Both the position numbers and the translations under genes were made by a program. Below, one piece after another: positions 1-6,984 of a stretch of 14,202 bases of DNA; the first letter of the stretch is position 1; the number at the start of each line of letters is the position of its first letter. The DNA is from Verrucomicrobiota bacterium (GTDB lineage Bacteria; Verrucomicrobiota; Verrucomicrobiia; Opitutales; Opitutaceae). The DNA lies in the NCBI GenBank assembly GCA_023446735.1, contig JAEXPQ010000311.1:1-14202 (forward strand), in the 5' to 3' direction. The notes under the pieces were generated by a model. It did no database searches and was not told where the DNA came from. It worked only from the letters and a program-made list of their open reading frames with translations.

Positions 1-2
1 AG

Positions 3-1424
3 CGCGTGAAGTTCGTCGCCGGCGCGAAGAAGTACCACGACATCGACGAGAAGAAGGCCAACGAGATCTTCGATTTGCTCAACAAGTTCGCCCAGTACGG
101 CTTCAACAAGTCGCACTCCGCCGCGTACGCGATGATCGCCTACCAGACGGCCTACCTGAAGGCGAACTACCCCGTGCAGTTCATGGCCGCCGTGCTCACC
201 GCCGAGCTCGGCAACGCCGAGAAGGTCGCGCACTTCATCGCCGAGGCCGAGGCCATGGGCCTCACCGTCCTCGGACCCGACATCAACGAGTCGCGTGAGA
301 ACTTCACGCCCGTCATCAACGCCAAGCGCAAGCCCGCCGCCGACGCCAAGGATGGCGCCGCGCCCGACGCCTGGATCCGCTTCGGGCTGGCCGGCATCAA
401 GGGCGTGGGCGAGGCCGCCTCGCAGAAGATCATCGCCGAGCGCGACGCCAACGGCCCGTTCAAGAACTTCGAGGACTTCATCCACCGCGTGGACACGAAG
501 GCCGTGAACAAGCGCGTGCTCGAGTGCCTCGTGAAGACCGGCGCCTTCGACTACGCCGGCGAGCCGCGCGGCGCGCTCTTCGCCGCGACCGACGCCGCGC
601 TCTCCGCCGCCGCCTCCAGCCAGAAGGACGCCGCCGCCGGCCAGGGCTCGATGTTCGACCTGCTCCAGACCGAGGACGCCGCCGGCAACGGCCGCAACGC
701 CGGCTCCATCGTCGACACCACCATCGCCGACTTCTCCTCCGCCGAGAAGCTCCAGTTCGAGAAGGAGCTGCTCGGCTTCTACGTCTCCGGCCACCCGCTG
801 GCCGCCTTCTCCGGCCTCGCCGAGGCGCTCAACAGCCACAAGGAGGACGAGCTGCTCACGCTGCCCGACAAGACCGAGTTCCGCCTCTGCGGCATCGCCA
901 CGAGCATCCAGAAAAAGCTTTCGAAGAAGGACAACCGCCCCTGGTCGCCCTTCGTCGTCGCCACCCGCGCCGCCAACGTGCCGGTGAACATGTACGCCGA
1001 CGCCTACGAGCTCTACGCCAAGCACCTCGAGGCCGAGAAGCCCGTCGCCGTGCTCGGCACCATCCTCCGCAGCGAGGACGGCGCGCGCCTCAACGTGAAG
1101 GAGTGCTACCCGCTCGAGCCGCACCTGATGAACAACGTGCGGAAGATCACGTGGGTGATCCGGCCCGACGACCCGCGCAACGACGACTTCCTCCGCTCGC
1201 TCCGCGAGATGCTCCTCAAGACCACCGGCGACATCCGCAGCGAGGTCGCCGTGCTCTTCGAGGACGACACCCTCGCCGTCGCCGAGACCGCCGGCGCGCT
1301 GAACTGGAAGCTCGTCTGCCCCGATTTCCAGCAACTCCGCAAACACCCTGCCCTCGTCGGCGTGGTGATCGAGACCCGCCCCATCGAGCTCAAGGAAACC
1401 AACCGCTGGAAACGCCGCGGCTGA
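3..1424 (+). CDS. dnaE: DNA polymerase III subunit alpha, C-terminal part (5' end outside window)
   Basis: This is the C-terminal 473 residues of the catalytic alpha subunit of the chromosomal replicase. The frame is open to the left edge, so the true start lies outside the window; the GTG at 6 is an internal valine codon. The piece opens in the conserved end of the polymerase module (FNKSHSAAYAMIAYQTAYLKA, about 102-165). A helix-hairpin-helix region follows (GLAGIKGVGEAASQKI, then a long conserved helix ending KTGAFDY, about 385-555). QGSMF at 642-656 matches the internal beta-clamp binding motif of DnaE (QADMF in E. coli). An OB-fold follows at about 880-1110, starting FRLCGIATSIQKK, and then a tail domain. 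The gene ends normally with TGA; a long inverted repeat begins 11 bp later. The family is clear from motif order. The PHP and palm domains cannot be seen here. Confidence 0.96.
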   Translation, partial: RVKFVAGAKKYHDIDEKKANEIFDLLNKFAQYGFNKSHSAAYAMIAYQTAYLKANYPVQFMAAVLTAELGNAEKVAHFIAEAEAMGLTVLGPDINESRENFTPVINAKRKPAADAKDGAAPDAWIRFGLAGIKGVGEAASQKIIAERDANGPFKNFEDFIHRVDTKAVNKRVLECLVKTGAFDYAGEPRGALFAATDAALSAAASSQKDAAAGQGSMFDLLQTEDAAGNGRNAGSIVDTTIADFSSAEKLQFEKELLGFYVSGHPLAAFSGLAEALNSHKEDELLTLPDKTEFRLCGIATSIQKKLSKKDNRPWSPFVVATRAANVPVNMYADAYELYAKHLEAEKPVAVLGTILRSEDGARLNVKECYPLEPHLMNNVRKITWVIRPDDPRNDDFLRSLREMLLKTTGDIRSEVAVLFEDDTLAVAETAGALNWKLVCPDFQQLRKHPALVGVVIETRPIELKETNRWKRRG

Positions 1425-1434
1425 GTATTCGAAT

Positions 1435-1523
1435 GTAGGGCGAATCCTTGCTCGCCTACGGCGCCACCGAAGGCGGGTTCACCTCCGCGAAAGCCGCGAC
1501 TCGTCGGAAACGACTCGCCCTAC
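1435..1523. repeat. Intergenic inverted repeat element (GTAGGGCGA ends)
   Basis: GTAGGGCGA at 1435-1443 is perfectly inverted as TCGCCCTAC at 1515-1523. The left arm can also pair with TCGCCTAC at 1452-1459, with one bulged G, giving a second, shorter hairpin. Inside, CGACTCG is repeated at 1497-1503 and 1511-1517. The element lies 11 bp after the dnaE stop, so a hairpin here could act in transcription termination or mRNA stability, though no T-tract follows. Its GTAGG ends resemble those of the repeats at 1674-1727, 6714-6779 and 11440-11470, which suggests one dispersed family. Confidence 0.7.
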
Positions 1524-1673
1524 CTCGCTGAGCTTTCAGCGCCACGCCGACGCCCGTCGGGTAGTGCAGCAGGCTGCGGTCAGCAACGAACGGAGGGCGT
1601 CGGAGAGCGACGCCCCAACGGTGCGCAACCCAACCGGGCGCAACGCGCGCCGAACCGAATCGTCGGCTGAGCC

Positions 1674-1727
1674 GTGCTGGCACGCGCTCCCGAGCGCGAG
1701 CAAGCGCGCTGACCTACCCGACCATTG
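1674..1727 (+). repeat. Dispersed intergenic repeat, copy A
   Basis: This 54-bp stretch matches the reverse complement of 6714-6769 nearly base for base. Shared blocks are GCACGCGCT, GAGCGCGAGCAAGC and a final GACCATTG/GGCCATTG. It contains the complementary blocks GCGCTC and GAGCGC, so it can form a hairpin. A second similarity lies further left: the reverse complement of about 1607-1645 resembles 6879-6915 (GTTGC.CCCGG followed by CCGTTGG.G.GTCGC), so the repeat unit may be longer than the core. The stretch from 1425 to about 1837 shows no convincing gene apart from these repeats. Confidence 0.7.
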
Positions 1728-1837
1728 CCTCGCCGGGGGGACCCGCCCGCGCCCGTTCGTCCGCATCTGGTCCCGCTCGCGTTCGTCCGCCACCGTTGCC
1801 CCAAGGTGAGCGGACAGGCCGCGGTCGTTCTGCGACG

Positions 1838-2590
1838 ATGCCGGCTCCCGTGACCGCCGCCATCTCCACACCACCGCCGCGCACCGCCGCCGTAACCTTC
1901 CGACCGAGCGCCGCCCCCGCGCCCCTCGCGCCCTCCGACCGCTTGCTCTGGCACCACGCCTGCGCGGTCGCCGGGGGGCCGGCCCTCCTCGTTCCGGGTC
2001 TCGTCGAGGTGTGCGAACGCGCCGCGGCGCCAGGCACCTCCGAGCAGCACGCCCAACGCTTCGCGTGCCGCATCCGCCCCGATTCCCGCGGGCGCCCCGA
2101 AGTCCAGCGTATCGAATCCTCCGTTGCTTCCGGGCGCTCCCCCTCCGACCAGTTCGCCGTCGAAGCCATCCGGCTGCTCGACCGCCTCGCCGCCTCGGTC
2201 ACACCGCGCGTTGTTCTCCACCCCACGAACGAACATCGGCTGCACCGGCTGACCCGATACGTTGGCCGTCGCCGTCCGTATGTCGTTCTCGCCGGCACCC
2301 GGTCCGCCCCCGATCTCGACCTCGAGTTTCGCGTCTGGATCGACCGCGACCTCGGCGTTGCGCACCGCCTGCTGTTCCATGGCCGCCTCCAGCAGCCCAC
2401 GAACGAGCGGCTCGCCGCCGCGTCGGTGCTCGGCTTCGTGCGATGCCGGAGCACCCCGGACGGGCTCTGGTATCCCGCAACGGAGTGCCTCCGCGCATCG
2501 TTCTGGTCGTCCGACCTCGCCTTGCCGCCGCGCGGTACCGTCGAGCGCATCACCAGTTACTCACGCCACTGGCTGACCTCGCCGGTTTGA
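1838..2590 (+). CDS. Hypothetical protein, possibly a decayed gene
   Basis: I do not recognise this protein firmly. The frame from the ATG at 1838 gives 250 residues and ends in TGA at 2588-2590. The in-frame codons from about 2050 on have the GC-ending bias of the neighbouring genes. The stretch around residues 165-210 (FRVWIDRDLGVAHRLLFHGR, then DGLWYPATE) loosely recalls the layout of secreted or lipoprotein families with a WIDxxxG...DGLWYP pattern. There is no clear signal peptide, lipobox or membrane segment, and the N-terminal 60 residues are Pro/Ala-rich and look non-coding. Two long minus-strand frames are open across the same bases, as often happens at this GC content, so an open frame alone proves little. 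It could be a real fast-evolving protein, a pseudogene, or chance. The ATG at 1838 was preferred over an in-frame start at 1796 because that extension runs into repeat-derived sequence. Confidence 0.33.
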   Translation: MPAPVTAAISTPPPRTAAVTFRPSAAPAPLAPSDRLLWHHACAVAGGPALLVPGLVEVCERAAAPGTSEQHAQRFACRIRPDSRGRPEVQRIESSVASGRSPSDQFAVEAIRLLDRLAASVTPRVVLHPTNEHRLHRLTRYVGRRRPYVVLAGTRSAPDLDLEFRVWIDRDLGVAHRLLFHGRLQQPTNERLAAASVLGFVRCRSTPDGLWYPATECLRASFWSSDLALPPRGTVERITSYSRHWLTSPV

Positions 2591-2775
2591 TTGCGGCGTG
2601 GACTCGCTCCGCTTGATCGTGCTTCCTTCCCCCGCCCCCTCCGTCCCCCCGCAACCACCGCCATCCCCGAGCGCCATGGCCCGCCCCCAAGATGACACCG
2701 TCAGCCATCGTGTTCGCACGCGTTTGCGCGGCGCGTGCACGCCCGCTGACCGCCCCGGCCTCTGAGTCGCCCCCG

Positions 2776-3891
2776 ATGCCCGCCCCCGGCAAATTCCTTT
2801 CCCTCGTTCTCCCCGCCCAACCGGTCCCGGCCGGCCGACGCTGGCTCGGGTCGGGGCTCTACTGGACCGTGCAACTGGGCCTATGGGTGCCACTCGCGGT
2901 GGGCACCGACCTCTTCCTGTTCGCGACGCGCCAAGCCGAGTTCGGTTGGTTCGCGCTCTTCTCCGCGCTCGCCTTCTCGCTCGAGATGATTGTGGGCACG
3001 CATCTCAGCCGGGGACTGCTGCTCGGTCTTTGCGCCCGTGCGCGGCCGGCGCGCCACTACCTCCTCGCCGGCCTCGGCTGCGTCGTCCTGTGCGCCTTGG
3101 TCGCCACCACCATCGGCACTTTTCTTTCGCGCCTCGCCACCCCCGCCCCGCCCGAGACAACCCTCGGATGGCTCACCGGCAGCCTGCTCCTCGCCTATCT
3201 GGGCGCCGAATACTCCACCTTCTGGCTCGCGGGCTTCCTCAGCCTCTTGTTCCTGCGCGCCCTGCACGCCGCCGACCACGCCCGCGTTCAGGCCGATGCC
3301 GCCGCCAAGCAGGCCGAGTTGCTCGCCCTCAAGGCCCAGATCAACCCGCACTTCCTCTTCAACTCCCTCAACACCCTGCGCGCCCTCATCCCGCGCGACC
3401 AACCCGCCCCGCGCGAGGCCATCACGATGCTCGCCGACCTCCTGCGCGCCGCCCTCGACGTGCAGAGCCACCGTACCATCCCGCTGGCCCGCGAACTGGA
3501 GACCGTCGACGCCTACCTCGCGCTCGAGCAACTGCGTTTCGAGGAGCGCCTGCGGATCGCCCGCGAGATCGCGCCCGCCACGCTCGCCACGCCAGTGCCG
3601 CCCTTCGCGCTCCAGACCCTGGTCGAGAACGCCGTGAAGTTCGGCATCGCGACCCGCCCCGCGGGCGGCGAGATCCGCCTCGAGGCAGCGCTCGTCGCTG
3701 GCGCGCTTCGGATTCGCCTTTCAAACCCAGGCCGCCTCGGCCCCACCCCCGCGGGGTCCACCGGCCTCGGCCTGGCCAACCTGCGCCGCCGCCTCGCCCA
3801 TCTCCACGGCGACCGCGCCCGCCTCGTGCTGCGCGAGGAGGCGCCCGACCTCGTCGTCGCCGAACTCACGTTACCAACCTCCGCCCCATGA
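2776..3891 (+). CDS. LytS/YehU-type sensor histidine kinase
   Basis: A membrane histidine kinase of the His_kinase family (PF06580 type) that should autophosphorylate and pass phosphate to the regulator encoded next. From the ATG at 2776 it is 371 residues. The first 165 or so hold four to five hydrophobic segments (for example LGLWVPLAVGTDLFLF and GCVVLCALVATTIG) with no large extracytoplasmic domain, so sensing is probably within the membrane. A short, Ala-rich helix leads into the phosphoacceptor box LKAQINPHFLFNSLNTLRAL with His192. The N-box is LVENAVKFGI (Asn285) and the ATP-binding glycine loop is GSTGLGLANL (residues 327-336). An in-frame ATG at 2692 would add 28 residues lacking family character, so 2776 is preferred. 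The stop overlaps the next start by 4 bp (ATGA), showing tight translational coupling. The stimulus is unknown. Confidence 0.93.
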   Translation: MPAPGKFLSLVLPAQPVPAGRRWLGSGLYWTVQLGLWVPLAVGTDLFLFATRQAEFGWFALFSALAFSLEMIVGTHLSRGLLLGLCARARPARHYLLAGLGCVVLCALVATTIGTFLSRLATPAPPETTLGWLTGSLLLAYLGAEYSTFWLAGFLSLLFLRALHAADHARVQADAAAKQAELLALKAQINPHFLFNSLNTLRALIPRDQPAPREAITMLADLLRAALDVQSHRTIPLARELETVDAYLALEQLRFEERLRIAREIAPATLATPVPPFALQTLVENAVKFGIATRPAGGEIRLEAALVAGALRIRLSNPGRLGPTPAGSTGLGLANLRRRLAHLHGDRARLVLREEAPDLVVAELTLPTSAP

Positions 3892-4616
3892 AAGCCCTGA
3901 TCATCGACGACGAACGTCCCGCCCGCCGCGAGCTCCGCGGCCTGCTCGAGGAACACCCCGCGGTGGAGATCCTCGGCGAGGCCGGCACCATGGCCGAGGC
4001 GGCGCCGCTGGTCGCCGCCCTGCGCCCCGACCTGCTCTTCCTCGACATCGAGATGCCGGGCGGCAGCGGCTTCGACCTGCTGGCCGCGCTGTCGCCGCCC
4101 CACCCGCTCGTGATCTTCACCACCGCGTATTCGGAACACGCTGTACGCGCCTTCGAGATCAACTCGCTCGACTACCTCCTCAAGCCGATCGCGCCCAAGC
4201 GCCTCGCCGCCGCCCTCGCCAAGGCCGCCACCAAGCTTCCGGCCGCCCCGGCGCCGTCCGCCGCCGACACGGCCGGCGCACTCGCCGAGGACGACCAGGT
4301 GTTCGTGCGCGACGGCGACCGTTGCTGGTTCGTGCCGGTGCGCTCGATCCTGCTCGTCGAGGCCGAGGGCAACCAGAGCCGCATCGTGTTCGGTCGCGAC
4401 TCCGCCCTGCTCTCGCGCACCCTCGGTTCGCTGGAGGAGCGCCTGCCGCCCCGGCTCTTCATGCGCGCCAACCGCTCCCAACTGGTGAACCTCTCCTCGA
4501 TCACGACCGTCGGCGACTGGTTCAACCGCAGCATGCGCGTCGTCCTTTCCTGCGGACGCGAGATCGAGTTCTCCCGCCGCCAAGCGCAGGTCTTCCGCGA
4601 ACAGCTCAGCCTCTGA
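3888..4616 (+). CDS. LytTR family response regulator
   Basis: A 242-residue response regulator that should be phosphorylated by the kinase just upstream and bind DNA through a LytTR domain. The receiver domain (about 1-120) shows the acidic pair Asp7-Asp8, the phosphoacceptor Asp53 in LLFLDIEMPGG, Thr79 in FTTAYSEHAV, and Lys99 in YLLKPI. An Ala/Pro-rich linker (about 108-130) connects to the LytTR domain (about 137-242), recognisable from VRSILLVEAEGNQSRIVF, then LPPRLFMRANRSQLVNLSSI and the strand around GREIEFSRRQAQVF. The start ATG lies inside the kinase stop codon region (ATGA). LytTR regulators usually bind direct repeats at their targets; no obvious pair was recognised in the gaps on either side, so targets remain unknown. 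Domain content is certain. Confidence 0.95.
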   Translation: MKALIIDDERPARRELRGLLEEHPAVEILGEAGTMAEAAPLVAALRPDLLFLDIEMPGGSGFDLLAALSPPHPLVIFTTAYSEHAVRAFEINSLDYLLKPIAPKRLAAALAKAATKLPAAPAPSAADTAGALAEDDQVFVRDGDRCWFVPVRSILLVEAEGNQSRIVFGRDSALLSRTLGSLEERLPPRLFMRANRSQLVNLSSITTVGDWFNRSMRVVLSCGREIEFSRRQAQVFREQLSL

Positions 4617-4775
4617 GGCGCCGTTCGGCAGACAAGGGCCTCGGATTTCGTGAGCGCTCCACCGCCGCCGCAAGGTTCGCCGCCGCGGGACGAACCACGC
4701 CCGAACCCTTGACTCGCTCCGCCGCTCTGCTGGCGTTGAGCGCCTCAAAACCCACCCCGCTTTCCCCGCTTCCGG

Positions 4776-4805
4776 ATTAGTGCCCATGAGTGTGGATTAG
4801 TGGTT
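4776..4805. repeat. Three 10-bp tandem units (ATTAGTG type)
   Basis: Three consecutive 10-bp units are visible: ATTAGTGCCC, ATGAGTGTGG and ATTAGTGGTT. They share the core ATNAGTG at exact 10-bp spacing, about one turn of the DNA helix. The array is AT-rich compared with its surroundings and lies 80 bp before the preferred start of the ETF-QO-like gene. It could be a phased protein-binding site or a member of a dispersed intergenic repeat family. Nothing here decides between these. Confidence 0.6.
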
Positions 4806-4880
4806 CCTTTCCTCCTCCGTCCTCCGTGTCCGCCGTGGATTCCTCCTCCGCCCCCTCCTCCGTCCCCGCCGTCGAACGTC
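4806..4880. repeat. Low-complexity CCTCCGT-type tract
   Basis: A pyrimidine-biased stretch built from degenerate CCTCCGT and TCCGCCGT units (for example CCTCCGTCCTCCGTGTCCGCC starting near 4814). It resembles the longer tract at 13931-14045. The frame of the following gene runs open through it back to a GTG at 4790, but the encoded Ser/Pro/Val-rich sequence looks repeat-derived and not like protein. Confidence 0.5.
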
Positions 4881-4885
4881 CGCGC

Positions 4886-6703
4886 ATGGATGTCGACATC
4901 GTCTGTGTCGGCTTCGGCCCCGCGATGGGCGGTTTCCTCACCACGCTCTCCAAGAACCTCGTGAAGGAGGACGGCTCGCCCGTCGTCGAGAGCGCCGCCA
5001 TGCCGGGCATGCCGCCACAGGTCATCTGCTACGAGCGCGCCGACGACGTCGGTTTCGGCGTCTCGGGCGTGGTCACGCCGGGCCGCAGCATCAAGGCGAG
5101 TTTCCCGCAGCTCGACCCCGCGCAGATCCCGATGGCCGCGCCGGTGAAGACCGAGCACGTCGCCTACCTGCTCGACCCGATCGGCGCCAGCCGCCGCTCG
5201 CTCGCGCTGCGCGCCTCCGACGTTTTCCTGAAGCTCTTCAAAGGAAAAACCTGGGCCATCGAGCTCCCGTGGATCCCGCCGTTCCTCGCCAAGCACGACG
5301 GCCTCGTGCTCTCGATGGGCCAGTTCATGCAGTGGGTCGGCCAGCAGGCCACCGGCGCCGGCACCGTGCAGGTGTGGCCGTCGTCGCCCGTCTCCGCCGC
5401 GCTCGTCGAAGAGAAGAAAGTCGTCGGCGTGCGCCTCTCCGACCAAGGCGTCGAGAAGAACGGAACGCCCACCGGCGCGTTCACGCCCGGCATGGATATC
5501 CGAGCCGCCCTGACGGTCATCGGCGACGGCCCCGTGGGCGCGCTCGGCCAGCAGCTCGACCACGAGTTCGGCATGCCCGAAGGCCACCACGCGCACGAAT
5601 GGGCCGTGGGCATGAAGCTCGTCGTCGACCTCCCCGCCGGCTCGAAGCTCGAGCCGGGCACCGTCTTCCACACCTTCGGGTTCCCCGAGCCGGAGATCTT
5701 CGGCTTCATGTACGTCCACCCGGGCAACATCGCCTCGCTGGGCCTCTTCGTCCCCTCGTGGTTCGATAATCCCGTCCGCACCGCCTACCGCTACCTCCAG
5801 CACTGGGTGCAGCACCCGTACCTCTGGCGTCACCTGAATGGCGCGACATTGCGTTCCTGGGGCGCGAAGACCCTCGGCGAGTCCGGCAAACGCGGCGAGC
5901 CGCACCTCACCGGCCACGGCTACGCCCGCATCGGCGAAGGCTCCGGCACCACCAACGTCCTCACCGGTTCCGGCGTCGACGAGGCGTGGGCGACCGGTAC
6001 CCAGCTCGCGGATGCCGTGCTCGAACTCCTCAAGGCCGGCAAGCCCTTCACCAAGGAGAACCTCGACGCCACCTACGTGGCCCGCCGCCGCGCGAGCTGG
6101 GTCGAGAAGGAGGGCCGCATCGCGGAGAAGTCGCGCGACGGCTTCACCCGCGGCGTCGTGTCCGGCCTCATCGGCATGGGCCTAACCGGCCTGACCAAGG
6201 GCATCCTCAACTTCCCTTTCGGCAAGGATCTCCCGCCGCACAAACGTCTGCCCTCGATCGAGAAGTTCTACGCCGGGAAGATCCCCGCCGCCGAGATCGC
6301 CAAGCTCCGCGCCGACTGCCTCGCAAAGGGACTTCCCCTCTACAACGCGCTCATGGACCGCGCCGGCTGGCCCGCCATCCCGCTCGACGGCAAGCTCCTC
6401 GTCTCGCACCAGGACGCGCTGCTCATGGGCGGCAAGGTCCAGGCCGCGCCGGGCTACGCCGACCACGTCGTCTTCCCCTTCCCGCAGGTCTGCGCCAAGT
6501 GCGACCAGCGCACCTGCGTCGAAGTTTGTTCGGGACAGGCGATCGCGCACGGCGCCGATGGCGTCCCGGTCTTCGACCGCGAGAAGTGCATCCACTGCGG
6601 CGCTTGCCTGTGGAACTGCGCCAGCGAGCGCCCCGACGGCTCCGGCCGCACCGTGCTCGAGTTCCGCGCCGGCGCCGGCGGCCTGCACTCCGCGGAGAAT
6701 TGA
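4886..6703 (+). CDS. ETF-ubiquinone oxidoreductase-like FAD/Fe-S protein
   Basis: A 605-residue flavoprotein related to electron-transfer-flavoprotein:quinone oxidoreductase, which moves electrons from reduced flavoprotein to the membrane quinone pool. The N-terminal FAD-binding fold is VDIVCVGFGPAMGG (residues 3-16). Family-like blocks follow: GQFMQWVGQQA, then NGTPTGAFTPGMDI leading to IGDGPVGALGQQL, then LEPGTVFHTFGFP. The second FAD contact region is LTGSGVDEAWATGTQLADAV. The C-terminus is a ferredoxin-like region with eight cysteines: 536, 539, 544, 548 (CX2CX4CX3C) and 568, 571, 574, 578 (CX2CX2CX3C). Classical ETF-QO carries one cluster with four cysteines, so this protein may hold two. 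The usual Asp of a GDA(A)G motif appears replaced (GEGSG). The ATG at 4886 was chosen because it directly precedes the FAD strand. An in-frame GTG at 4790 would add 32 repeat-derived residues. No etfA or etfB gene is in the window, so the electron donor is unknown. Confidence 0.85.
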   Translation: MDVDIVCVGFGPAMGGFLTTLSKNLVKEDGSPVVESAAMPGMPPQVICYERADDVGFGVSGVVTPGRSIKASFPQLDPAQIPMAAPVKTEHVAYLLDPIGASRRSLALRASDVFLKLFKGKTWAIELPWIPPFLAKHDGLVLSMGQFMQWVGQQATGAGTVQVWPSSPVSAALVEEKKVVGVRLSDQGVEKNGTPTGAFTPGMDIRAALTVIGDGPVGALGQQLDHEFGMPEGHHAHEWAVGMKLVVDLPAGSKLEPGTVFHTFGFPEPEIFGFMYVHPGNIASLGLFVPSWFDNPVRTAYRYLQHWVQHPYLWRHLNGATLRSWGAKTLGESGKRGEPHLTGHGYARIGEGSGTTNVLTGSGVDEAWATGTQLADAVLELLKAGKPFTKENLDATYVARRRASWVEKEGRIAEKSRDGFTRGVVSGLIGMGLTGLTKGILNFPFGKDLPPHKRLPSIEKFYAGKIPAAEIAKLRADCLAKGLPLYNALMDRAGWPAIPLDGKLLVSHQDALLMGGKVQAAPGYADHVVFPFPQVCAKCDQRTCVEVCSGQAIAHGADGVPVFDREKCIHCGACLWNCASERPDGSGRTVLEFRAGAGGLHSAEN

Positions 6704-6713
6704 ACCAACGATT

Positions 6714-6779
6714 CAATGGCCGCGTGGGCCAGCGAGCTTGCTCGCGCTCCGGGTAGCGCGTGCAAGTACGCTGCCCTAC
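6714..6779 (-). repeat. Dispersed intergenic repeat, copy B
   Basis: Read on the minus strand, this begins GTAGGGCAGCGTACTTGCAC and continues through GAGCGCGAGCAAGC to GGCCATTG. It matches copy A (1674-1727) over about 55 bp and starts like copy C (11440-11470, minus strand). It begins 11 bp after the stop of the ETF-QO-like gene, the same distance as the inverted repeat after dnaE. The rest of the gap up to 6984 shows no gene; only a partial similarity to the copy A flank near 6879-6915 was noticed. Confidence 0.72.
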
Positions 6780-6984
6780 AGCTTCCCCATCGGTGCGGCC
6801 CCCATCGCTCGCAGACTGGCGGCAATTGAATGGCCACGACTGACCCGGCTATCCGGGAAGAGATCTGCTTTCTCGGTCGGTTGCCCCCGGCGTAGCGCCC
6901 CCGTTGGTGTCGCCCCACCGCGCTGAACCGGCCGCGTTTGCCTTTGGAGCGAACTCCCCTTGCTTCGCGCCCGACCTACCACCC

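Noticed and set aside
1580..2380. Minus-strand frame over the orphan region
   Set aside because: It is Gly/Arg-rich and reads through repeat copy A; the plus frame has the better codon bias, though neither is secure.
4709..4736. TTGACT as a -35 box before the ETF-QO-like gene
   Set aside because: No acceptable -10 box lies 16-18 bases downstream.
3513..4787. 424-residue minus-strand frame opposite the kinase and regulator
   Set aside because: It is the antisense shadow of two clear genes. Its translation is Gly/Glu/Arg-rich with no family motif.
4745..5917. 390-residue minus-strand frame opposite the ETF-QO-like gene
   Set aside because: Antisense to a well-supported gene; composition is typical of a shadow frame in high-GC DNA.
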